DNA of 60,000 bases from contig NC_064036.1 in NCBI RefSeq assembly GCF_932526225.1, forward strand, positions 18,314,953 to 18,374,952, written 5' to 3'. A model generated the notes under the pieces. The model did no database searches and was not told where the DNA came from. It worked only from the letters and a program-made list of their open reading frames with translations. Positions 1 to 11,900 of this stretch are shown here, piece after piece (position 1 is the stretch's first letter; every line of letters starts with the position of its first letter). Both the position numbers and the translations under genes were made by a program. This stretch comes from Nematostella vectensis. Lineage: Eukaryota; Cnidaria; Anthozoa; Actiniaria; Edwardsiidae.

Positions 1-189
1 TGACGTCTTCGGGTCGTACGTTTTCGCTGGGCAGTAGTGACCGCAGGCGTGCAATCTCACAGCGCGCCTCGTACAAGTCAGCGGTGTATTGATGGTTGCG
101 GTCATTTGAAGCCTTATTTTCACGCTGGAGAAGCTAAGACACAACAAAACCGGAAAAATCAGAGCTCTCACTTTTTCACACAAATGTAA

Positions 190-287
<98 letters not shown>

Positions 288-358
288 TAATAACAACAAC
301 AACAATAATAATAATAATAATAATAATAACAATAATAATAATAATAATAATTCTAATA

Positions 359-432
<74 letters not shown>

Positions 433-989
433 TTTATTCCAATAAATACCAATACAGGTATATTAGGATAATATTCAAAGTAGGTTGGCTTATATGCCTT
501 TCCTCTATTCATAATGTTTAATTACATCATCACAACATTTCAGGACTAGGCTCGTAATGGTGTCATCTGTTAAGCTCATAATATACAAAAAAAGGTCTTT
601 TGGCCTTAACAGTTTGAAAGACGGGAGAGACACCTGCCCTGGCAAGTTCGCACAGATAGATTGCTCGGTGTTTAGGTGCAGATAAAGTTTAAAACTTTGT
701 CTTTAGATGGTCGACATTGAAAAAAAATCGATTATATGCAAATTTGTGTATGGTTTAGGTAACTACAGGAGAAGCTAGATTGCTATATCAGAAAAGCCGA
801 GAGAAATAGTGTCCGTGGTAAACTTTGTTCCCAGGGTTCTCTGGGGTAGTGTTGATGGCCGAAACACCATTTATTAGTACCCACAATACACTTTGAGCCT
901 TACCACAATCTGCCGTTCCAGCTCCAGTTTCTCGCATTTGAGCTTGACGTTGTCACTCGTTAGTGTCTGGATCTGCTTAATTAAGGAAT
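1..989 (-). CDS. RAP1GAP: C-terminal coiled-coil exons of Rap1GAP-like gene
   Basis: Exon 904-989 encodes [20 protein letters not shown] and more; exon 1-124 (cut by the window) encodes [20 protein letters not shown] and more. Heptad-like spacing of L, I and V with many charged residues predicts a coiled coil. Acceptors (GGTAG|AT and CTCCAG|CG) and donors are on the minus strand and phase-consistent with exon 1097-1184. Between them, 189-612 holds a microsatellite and a LINE tail. Confidence 0.8.
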
Positions 990-3900
990 CTACCAACGAC
1001 AGAAAAAACAATCGGTTATCACATTCGTGAGATTGAAAAAACTGTACCGAACATAAATAAATATCTTGGATTATATAAGTTGAGTTGCGGTTATACCTGT
1101 GGTTTCGGGATCATTGATGGACTGGGTACTACCGCTATGTTCAGAATTCTCGTTACAGACGGATGAAGAATTTCGTTCCAACACCTGGCACGAAGACATA
1201 ACGTTATCAAGACTCAAAAATTAATATACGATATCAACGGTTACGAGGATAACACGTGATCAACCACGAGGGCATAAGAAGAACACGCGATAATGCAGGA
1301 GCAAAATGTAAGGAAGCACGGGGAGAACACGTGATCCAAACACTACCCGTAGTCAAGCTTAAGGACAACATGTTATCAAGCAGAAGGGCAACAAGTGATC
1401 ACGCACTAGGACAACCCGTAGTCAAGCGGTGTCAAAGGTCACGCACCTGTGAGAGCCCCTCAGATTCGGGATCCGTCGGATCAAACAGAAGCATCCCAGG
1501 CGGGACAGAGCGGGGCCTGGGCCGATTGCCTTCAACCACTTCGAGCAGTGGCGACACGACAGCGGTCTTCTTCAATCTGCGCATGAGCACTGGCGAAGTG
1601 TCGGGTGATGGGCGCTGCGCCTCTGGGGATGTGCGGGTGCGATACATCGCCCCACTAGGGGTGGGGTGCGTCCTGTGAGCGGCGGTAGTGTTACCCTCGG
1701 AAGACGAGCGACTTGCGGTCGAGTCGGAACTTCTAAGTAGGTGTGACGCGCTGTATCCGTCACGCTCGTTGTCACGCTTGTGTCGTTGCGTGTAGAGTTG
1801 CTGTAGCTCCTGCTGCTGGTGTTGTACTTGCTGCGAGAGCTGGTGCATCTGTCGGGGCCCGTACATGTCCCCATTCGGGAAAAGGTTGATCAGCTGCGCG
1901 CGTTGGGGCTGTGGTCGGATGATCTCATGAGGTTCGGAACTCCGTCGGACCAGTCCCGGAGACTTGTCGTAGTTGACGATCCTCACCGGACTACCGATGT
2001 TGATCAGAGACGCTCGGTCACTCATCGGCTTTGAGTAACCACCGATATATGTGACGCCATACTCCGGTAATTCTTCCCGAGATTCGCGGGATTCCCGCGC
2101 CCTTGGCAACGAGTTTGGTAACCGCTGACCACCAGATGCGCCTCGCAACTCGTTCCTATTATCCGATGTGTTAAGAACCGATGTTGACTGGGAGCGTGCG
2201 AAGAGTGTCCGCTCTGAATGTTCTTCTTTAGTTAGGGTAGAAGTGTTTGTGAAGGGCCTTTGGCTTGGTAACCCTGTGGAGACCCTATCCCTTGGGGGGC
2301 TCCCAGAGATAAAGAATGTCGAGGAACGTTTATCTTCAGGTGTCGGGTCGAGTTTGGAGTTTAGTGCCTCCATGCTTTTGCTGAGACTTCTTTCCCTTTG
2401 AAAAACAATTACATCCCTTTGAAAAACAATTACATCCCTTTGAAAAACAATTACATCCCTTTGAAAAAAAACACACAATACACGAGAACTATACTCAAAC
2501 GCAATACACAATACATATAACAGTCAGCAAAACATAAAACAATACAGAATACATATGTTACAATAATTATATCAATAGTCAAAACACACAGATAACAGTC
2601 ATGTCTACACTACATACAGAACTCAATACACATATGTATGCATTATGCATATATATATATCGGGTTTTACCTCTTTGTAAGCTTTGGACTTTTCTTTTTA
2701 GAAAGGAATGACTGCGATGATTTTCTGCGTTCTTTGCCCTGGAGAAAAAAAAAAGGGATTCAACAGGGTGGTCTTGGAAACTTTTAAGGTTCTAAATACT
2801 GCAGTCAATACAAGCCGCGTTTCCACAAGTCGCGAAGCATATTCTGATGTTGCAACCATCTTGGCTTGAGAAATCAAGAACTTATCTTAACTATTCCTCT
2901 AAAAACACCACGGCACCCCCTTCCCCATATATTATAGTCTCCTTTTAACCACCAGATTGCTCTAAGCTAATTTTGTCTGCTCAGTTGGCATAACTCTTTT
3001 GAACCCACATCGTATCTATCTTTATGATAACACGGTGGCCGAGTGTATTTTAGTGAAACCCGAGCAAAACAAATCCGAATCTAGCCTGGTGAACCTCGAT
3101 CGTCTCCGAATCTACCTTGGTGAAAACTACGATAGTCGAGCGTTTCCGAGTAGTACCTTTTTCCCGGTCTTGCTGTTGTTCTCGTCCGACGAGTTTCCAT
3201 TCTCTTCCGATGTGCGTGATTCCCTCATGGACGAGGTCCGGTTGATAGGGCTGCGCCCGCGAATAGCCTTACGAAGAGAGGTCAGCAGCTTACCCTTTGG
3301 CACGGCCTCGTCGTTGTTTGTGGCGCCGCCGAAAATGAGCGAGTTTTTCTCGAGAAGCTCCTCGTAAAGATTCCTCAGTAGCGACGTCCGCGTGCGATCC
3401 TGTGGTATAAGAACAAGATCAGACCAAAGACGCAAACGACTGAGGGATCCACAGGAGTATTTCTCACTGACGCGAAAATACCGCTTAACGGTTGCAAATC
3501 AAACTGCGCCTTCTAAATCCGAAATCCCTATTGCGCGACCTTCAAGAATCCCAAATCAGCTAAATTTGCTTTCCATTTATTGTTTGGTTTGATTGACTTA
3601 GCGCTATTTCCAAACGAGTCAATGGTTTTGGATTCTTGGACGTTGCGCAACATTGGAGTGCAATATGACCCGGTTATGAGCCAGCGTTCTCTTTGCTATA
3701 AGTCATTTGACACTCATTTTTATTTTGGCGTAGTACGTAAGAGGTACTAATAGGTGTAGAGCTTGTTTCTTGTTTTTCTTTTTTAAACGAGAGGAAAGCT
3801 CCTTGGAGAATTATCTTGTGTATCACATGCAAGCTTAGACACGTTATGTCAGCGTAGGGAAATGGCCTGCAATAACCTAAGTAGTTAAGGCAAAGGATGG

Positions 3901-6900
3901 TGGCCCCCTTTAGCCTCTTACCCCAGTCCCGGTGGCTAACACCCATGGCTATGGCCTGCGGTCTGGCTCAGCGACCGTTGCCCCGGTTACTGGGCGCCCT
4001 GACAGGCTGAATAGTTTTTGTACATATCACTATCAGTAGTATTTATATATCTGTATATAGCTTTTGTACATATCGCTATCAGTAGTATTTATATACTATC
4101 TATTTTGTACATATCGCTATCAGTAGTATTTATATACTATCTATTTTGTACATATCGCTATCAGTAGTATTTATATATCTGTCTATTTTGTACATATCGC
4201 TATCAGTAGTATTTATATACTATCTATTTTGTACATATCGCTATCAGTAGTATTTATATACTATCTATTTTGTACATATCGCTATCAGTAGTATTTATAT
4301 ACTATTTATTTTGTACATATCGCTATCAGTAGTATTTATATACTATCTATTTTGTACATATCGCTATCAGTAGTATTTATATATCTGTCTATTTTGTACA
4401 TATCGCTATTAGTAGTATTTATATACTATCTATTTTGTACATATCGCTATCAGTAGTATTTATATACTATCTATTTTGGACATATCGCTATCAGTAGTAT
4501 TTATATGCTATCTATTTTGTACATATCGCTATCAGTAGTATTTATATACTATCTATTTTGTACATATCGCTATCAGTAGTATTTATATATCTGTCTATTT
4601 TGTACATATCGCTATAAGTAGTATTTATATATCTATCTATTTTGACTGTATGCCGACTGCCTTGTAATTCAGATCTAACCTGCGATGTGGGTTAATAAAC
4701 GTAAAATTCATTCATTTATTTATTCATTCTTTCATTCATTCATTCATTCATTCATTCATTCATTCATTCACAGATTCATCGTGGTTCCCTTTCGTAACAT
4801 TTTTTCAACTTCACCCCTTTTCAATCAGGAACATCATTAAATCATAGCGAATATATCTATAGGAAGATTTTTAAGCAGATATTGGATGGTGAAAACTAAA
4901 TAAACCCAACTTAAAAATTGGCGATGATATTTAAAGTTAAAGAGCAAAATGTTACAAAAAGGAACACCCTTTAGGTTTCAGCCAACAAAAATACAGAAAA
5001 ACCGAAATCACGCTGTATCATCGGGATATATCATCTATCTGGACTTTAGCATACCCCTCCTAGCTTCCTAACCTGCTTTGATTTGCGTAGAATTTTCGAG
5101 GCTTCAAGACCGTGCTCAGATCAATGGACTTTATGGGGACCCGTGCCAATCATAAGATTCAAATTTAACGCACTTAAAGTCACCTCACAAAAAAGCGTAA
5201 AATCGATCGAGTTCTTCCGCTTGAGGCCCCTCAACTCGTTGTACGCATAGAAGGATAGTTAAGGAAGATTCTCTCAAAACTTGGTTACATTTCACCTAAA
5301 TATAAATGATTTATAAAGAAAACTCGAGCGAAATTGGCCTCAGAGGCGAATCCAAAAATACTCAAATTTTGGCACTTTCTATCCGGCCCGAGAGATTTGA
5401 AATAAATACCCAATGAAGCGGTGGATCTTTTTGCTTATGCATGTATAAAAGAGATCAAATATTGGTGGGGAACATATCCAAGAAGTAAAGCAAGAACGTA
5501 GAAGAAATTGCTTTTTTGATTTTTTTCCTTGACCCGCTGAAAATGCTTAAATGTTACAAAAAGGAACATTTTGGGGTGCTATAACTAGTGCAGGATAAAA
5601 AAGTATTTTATTTAAAAAGATTTTTATTTCTATGCAATTCTAGGTTTGATAATGTTTTATAGGTCTGTTTATAGCAAAGAAATATATATGTGAGATCACA
5701 ATAATATTTTATTGAAATATATGTCAGGTTACGAAAAGGAACGACCGCGAAAATCATGTCTCTTTTAGTGTAACAATTATCAGAAAAATTAGGTTTATTT
5801 ATGTTTAAAATCATGGTGAAACAACTAAAAACTGAAGCAGGGATAGACAACCATTCGATTCAGAGAGTACTTGTTAGTATTTTCATTTTCTGTGTTTCAG
5901 TTTTTTGGTCAAATCTCCAAGGATAATAGGCACATTTTGAATTCCCCGCTATATTGTTTCGATATTTGCAGCTTCTTTGCAGCCTCTTGAAAGACGTATA
6001 ACACAAGCAAGCCTAACAAGAATCATCAGATGCTATTCGTATTTGCTTTTCCTGAGTTTAATAGCTCTTTGAATTAAAATGACTGAGATATGACGATTCT
6101 TGGAGACTGGGTAAAATGCATCATTCGTGTGCTGTATCAGAATAAGGTTTTCGCTATTTCCTTGACTTTTGCAATTTTTAGCAGCCTCTAGGAAAGCGGA
6201 TAACTCAAACTGGCCTTAAATCATAATCTACTATTCGTCTTTCCTCAAACTACACATGGATTGAGAGTGCTCAGAGATGGGTGTACTCATAGAAACATAC
6301 TACAGCTTTACAGGGCAGCTTTATTAATAATGTCGCTTGCTGTTGCTGCTCATAACGTCTCTGTGTATACATTTAAGTATAATAACGTCTCTGTGTATAC
6401 ATTTAAGTATAATAACGTCTCTGTGTATACATTTAAGTATAATAACGTCTCTGTGTATACATTCAAGTATAACAACGCCTCTTTATATACATTTAAGTAT
6501 AATAATGTCTCTGTGTTCCGTATGAACAAACAAGTCATTAACAACAATTTTAGTGAATCCTTCGAATCCTCTTGCGCAAACATTTTTAACAACTGAACTT
6601 ACTACAAACGCGAAAATGGCTGAAAACGGCTGAAAATGCCTGGAGTGGTCATTAGATTGTTTCTACTACTTTGACTTCTTAGCTTTGTTGCGCTCTGCAC
6701 GCACCTTGTCAGCAAGTTGTTGTGGAGTAAACGCAGACAACTCTTTCTTGGCCTCGTCATCTCTCATGACTCGTTCCATCAAGGCTTTTCTCTCGATCCT
6801 GTCATTGTTGTGTAGGAGATCATGAAACAGTCGCAGACAGAGATTAGACTGCGAATCTGTAAATACTTGAGACCCCTTACTCTTGAGGCATGATTCTTCA

Positions 6901-8826
6901 GCATCTTCCCGACCCAACATTCTTTCCATCTTCTCTTGTTGGGTCATTTTCTCTGTGGGGAGGCAAGGGCTCGCTTGTGTATTTTCTTTCTTCATCAATC
7001 TCCTTACTTTATCGTAAACCTTCAAGGCGTCGATATGCGCCAGAAGGGGGGTGCTTGGGTATTTCTTGCTTCACGGCATCTAACCGAAGCTTGCATTCTT
7101 CAATGGCACCCTTAAATACCATTTGGATAGCCTCCTCTTCTTTCTCTGTCCAGTGGTGACGACCAGACTTTTCTGCTTCCCCATTCTTCACAGACAGGGC
7201 TTCACTTGCTTCTACATGTGATGCCCCTTCCGCATACATGATATTTCTGAGAAAAGAAGGGTTTTGCAGCCGACTTAGACTTTTGCTTAACGAGAATTTT
7301 TCGGCGGTCTTTTGATTGTGTCCCATGAGGTCGGCTAGGTCCTTCCTCAGATGTTGGTGCTCTTCGTGGACCACGGAAACAGCTGCTTTACGGAATGAAG
7401 CTGCATTTACTCTAATATTCTCGACAGCCTTTTGCCACAAGGAATTAAGTTGAGCAGATATCATAAATGATGTCATCTCACTCGCTGTGAAGCTGATGAA
7501 AACCTTCTCATCGGGATCTGTTCCTGCTCCGCTGACCTTGTTTCTCATGTATTTTACATACGCCTTTAGCCAGGTGAAGACTGTGGGACTTAGCACTACA
7601 TGGGCTGGGCCTGCCGAGGCAGATGTCTTGCGCTTCAAAATGGTGACAATCATTTCATCGCCGTCTTTCGTGGCTCTATCTAGATCCCGCAAAGTCATAT
7701 TTGCGATCGGGCCAGCTCTACATGCATTCTCGATGCATAGGCGAGTGATGAGATGGTCTCTGATAGTACAAAAGTCTGTCTGACCCGGGGACCCTTCCTT
7801 TTCCATGTATCTTCCCAGTGTCGAGATTGCCGCTCTTACTGAAGCCGACTTTGAAAACTTCTGGACGTCCTCCGGGGTTATGAGTTTCTCTAGGTCTTCT
7901 TGATGCTTCTCCCATCTTCTTTCTTTGAACGGCTTCTTAAAAGAAGCTGACCACTCTTGGACTTGCACTCTGACCTTCGTCACATGCTCTTCTGTTAGCT
8001 TTAGGTCTTCTAACTTTTCCACAACAAGGAAACGGATAAATCTTGATAATGAACCTAAATATGCCTTGCAGGTCCCTGGCTTCCTATTACGTTCCAATTT
8101 CTGTAACCATTTGTCTCGAAGATGCTTCTTATTCAGGATGCTGTCGATGAGCAGCTCATCTGGATCTACATCCTTGATGATTGCGTGAACCTGAGCAACA
8201 TATTGCTTAGCGGTACGCAACTCTCTTCTACCTCCATCGATACCTTGAAGCCATTGTAAAAATGCGTCCAATATCTTATCTGTGTCATCGTTTCTGCCTT
8301 CATCATCTTTCATCAGCGTTTCTGCCTTCATCATCAATTCATCTTCTTCATCCGTAACATCGATATCATTATCCTCATCATCATTACCACAACCTTCATT
8401 ATCTTCGTCTTCATCCTCATCTTCTCCATCTGGCTCGTAGTCTTTGTCTTCTATCTCCTCTGCTGGGCTCGACGTTGATAAGTCATCCTTTTCCTTGCTA
8501 TTGTCTACTGCAGTTGCTTTCCATAGTGTCGGTGAAGATTATTCTCCTGCCAATCCCCCAGTTGTTCTCTTCTTGATAACCTTTGGAGTGTCGTTGTGAA
8601 TATCGGCTAGCGCGCGCTTAGGAAAGATGCTCCTCTTCTTTCCAATCGGCGACGAAGGGATAACTTCATCACTATCGTCATCACTTGAGCTGTATTTGTG
8701 TTGATCTACTTGACCTCCTCTCATTATAGCTTTGGCTTTTTCGGATTTTCTATGGATTTCCTGGAGGCACATTTCTTCTTCATTAGATGACATTGTACTG
8801 GATTGACTGCTCTTGCTCTGGCTTTG

Positions 8827-8923
<97 letters not shown>

Positions 8924-11900
8924 CCTTGGACCTTGCCCTTGCCCTTGCCCTTGCCCTTGCCCTTGCCCTTGCCCTTGCCCTTGCCCTTGCCCTTGCTTTG
9001 GCTCTGGCTCTGGGGATCGGGCTCTTGCTCGGGCTCGGACTCGGTGTCAGAGGAGATCTCTACTACACACTCTTCCTGGAAATCTTCGCCTATCTCTTCC
9101 CATCGCGATTCTTTCAATAGCTGTTTGTATCTCTCGTCGTGTCGACTTAACTTATGTTTTGCATTCAGGTGGTTGTGCAACCTTCGCACGATCAGGTTGA
9201 ACCCTGGGAACGAACAAACCCGACGTTTGTAGGTCCGCTTGGCTCTTTGCTCTGGGACAGCCTCTGACTTCGTTTTTTTTTGCCCTAAGGTCGAACACAG
9301 ACAGTGCCTCTAATGCCTTTTCGCGGCTCCATTTGTGCACTGTTATCAAATGGCGAGGGAGGTGAATCACCTCTTTCTGACAGGCAGGCACTGGACAGCG
9401 ATGTTTCTGTCTTTTATATGATTTCTCCATTTTGACTGGGTCACAGCTAGCCATCTTATGATAGAAACAGAGCATAGTAATCATAACCTGCGCAACACGC
9501 GTCCCTTTTTAGGGCCTAAATCGCCCTATTGCCCCTCACAAGTGTTAATGGATATTCAAGGGAGCTAAGGGGGGCTCCCATACAAATATCCAGAGCATTT
9601 CATCCGCATGGTGTTGGGGCACCATAAAGAAAGCAAACGCGGAAATTACCTCTAAACGTCGTGTGGACTTCAAAATGAGGGGAAGACGTTATCGATTGAG
9701 CCTTGCATACTCCTCTCAATGTGGGATGTAAACCTTAATATTTTAGTGTTTAAAACGCTCATGAATCGACAAAAATGTGTATCGATGTATATCATTAAAT
9801 AAAAACAAATTCAGGGAATGAAATAGAAGCAAGGATGTCACTGGCTGCGTATTATTGATGATATAAATGATGGAGCACCGACATTATCAATCTTATTCTA
9901 CAACTTATTGTTACACTAAAATGTACTCATACAATGTAGGAGATAAGAATAAAACGTTTTATTTGTCGTTTAAATAGGGTTTGGATATTTACTGTAGAAT
10001 TCAGTTTCTGAATTAAGCCCTATTTTCTAAGGTTACCAAAAGGAACACCCAAAGTTACGAAAGGGAACATGTGCTCCTTTTTGTAACTTGGCTTAGGTTA
10101 CAAAAAGGATCACAAATGTTACAAAAGGGAGCACATGGTTACAAAAAGGAACATATGCTCCTTTTTGTAACTTGGCCTATGTTACAAAAAGGAGCACTGT
10201 TCCCTTTCGTAACCAAACCTTGGTTACAAAAAGGAACAAAGTTACAAAAAGGAACACGACTCGGTTACAAAAAGGCCCATGAATCTATTCATTCATTCAT
10301 TCATTCATTCATTCATTCATTCATTCATTCATTCATTCATTCATTCACTCATTTAGTATCGGCTAGGTAGCACAAACTGTCTACAACAGCCTTCGATACT
10401 CATTATGTGTTCTTGTACTTACAGCAAGCTTGGCAAACTCGGCACTCTTTAGTGCCGCCATTTCCGCATTCATCAGCTTTGCTAAGAGAAACTCGCGGAA
10501 CTCCGGACCCTAGACAAACAAACAAGTCATCTGTCAGATTGTATCAAAACCCGTCACCTAGCCTGCGTAACAAGCGCAAAGGGACAAAGGGGTCCACAAG
10601 AATAGCAGGAGGGGTAAGGGTTAGGGAAGGAACTCTTTCTTTTGTGCATCAATGTCCATCTTATTTACACCTCCCGCTCGCCCTTACTAGGGTTTAATGT
10701 GGATAAACTTTATGTAAACTTGGTTGACGTTGGAGGCGGGGGTGATGGTTAATGTCGAGAAGTCGTTTCGCTTGTTGTGAATGAGAAGGGGAGAGGTACA
10801 TAGTCGAATGTACACGACAAGCCCACGTGTGGGTAAAAATCACTAAATCAAAATGTAAAAGGTGTCGTAGGAAAAATGAAAATTATTTCTTATTTACAAA
10901 GTCGTAAATAACTGCTAGATGAATGGGGGCTATTTAAAACCGTTTCTGACAAAACTTTGGGGATGGCAGGAACGAAACCGTTTGGATAGCTTCAAATTCA
11001 GCGAATAGATAATACTTGCCCTTGGACACTTGGACAGACAGAAACATAAAATTTGTCTGTTTCGTTAGTTTCCAAATCAACTGGAAACCAGTGATTTTTT
11101 CCTAAACTAGGCGACATGTCGAGCGCGACATGTATCGTGCGAAATGTCTCTTAAATGTTTTCTAGTTTTGCCACTACCAAAAAAATGTAATGAGCGTCAA
11201 ATTTCGTAAAGTGCGACACAAAAATGTCTCTCAACCATCCGAGAAACATTCCTTTGTAGCTGCTACAACATTTGTCGCGCGCTACAATGTCTGCTTGGGT
11301 GGCTAAATTGGAGACATGTAGGCGACATGTAGCGCGCGACATGTCGCCTAGTTTATCCATGTCTTTAATCACATGCTAATGCGGGCTTTCCGCGTAGCCG
11401 GTTGACAATAAAATTTCGAAAGGGAGAGAGGTGTACCTTTCTAAAGATTGCAGGGTTCGGCATCTTCGGGCCGAATTTAGGAACATCTTCCTTTGCAGTT
11501 ACTGAAACCTACAGAGTAAGCACATTGTCAATAGCACAACATCCCTTAGCTTGGAAAGAAAACTAAATAACTCGGATAGTGTTGTTTTTAGAGCGTGTTG
11601 CGTTACCTTGTATCTAGTGTCTGGGTGTTGCGTTACCTTGTATCTAGTGTCTGGGTGTTACGTTACCTTTAATCAAGTGTCTGGATGTTGCGTTACCGTG
11701 TATCAATTGTCTTGGTGTTGCGTTACCTTGTATCTAGTGTTTGGGTGTTGCGTTACCGTGTATCTAGTGTTTGCGTGTTGCGTTACCTTGTATCTAGTGT
11801 CTAGGTGTTGCGTTACCTTGTATCTAGTGTCTGGGTGTGGCGTTACCTTGTATCTAGTGTCTGGGTGTTGCGTTACCTTGTATCTAGTGTCTGGGTGTTG

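Larger units (their letters stand above)
4772..10286 (-). mobile_element. Crypton-like tyrosine-recombinase element with inverted ends and subterminal repeats
   Basis: A 5.5 kb block sits between two ATTC microsatellites (4705-4770 and 10287-10345). Its ends are inverted: AGATTCAT at 4772 and ATGAATCT ending at 10286, each followed inward by a CCTTTNNGTAAC-type motif. The motif GTTACAAAAAGGAACA recurs near the left end (4787, 4951, 5552, 5729) and about 12 times in both orientations at 10025-10275. The interior carries a damaged zinc-finger/tyrosine-recombinase gene. Classical animal Cryptons lack terminal inverted repeats, so either the ends belong to another element or this is a variant lineage. 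The boundaries are inference. Confidence 0.55.

Noticed and set aside
168-512. Long Leu-rich ORF on the minus strand (also at 26005-26260)
   Set aside because: Pure translation of an (AAT)n microsatellite that is a LINE tail.
1256-1678. Plus-strand ORF opposite the large Rap1GAP exon
   Set aside because: Antisense shadow; the minus strand has phase-consistent splice sites and family similarity.
8787-9232. Plus-strand ORFs of alternating LWLW, ALAL or GSGS
   Set aside because: Antisense of the low-complexity SQ/KG stretch in the recombinase pseudogene.
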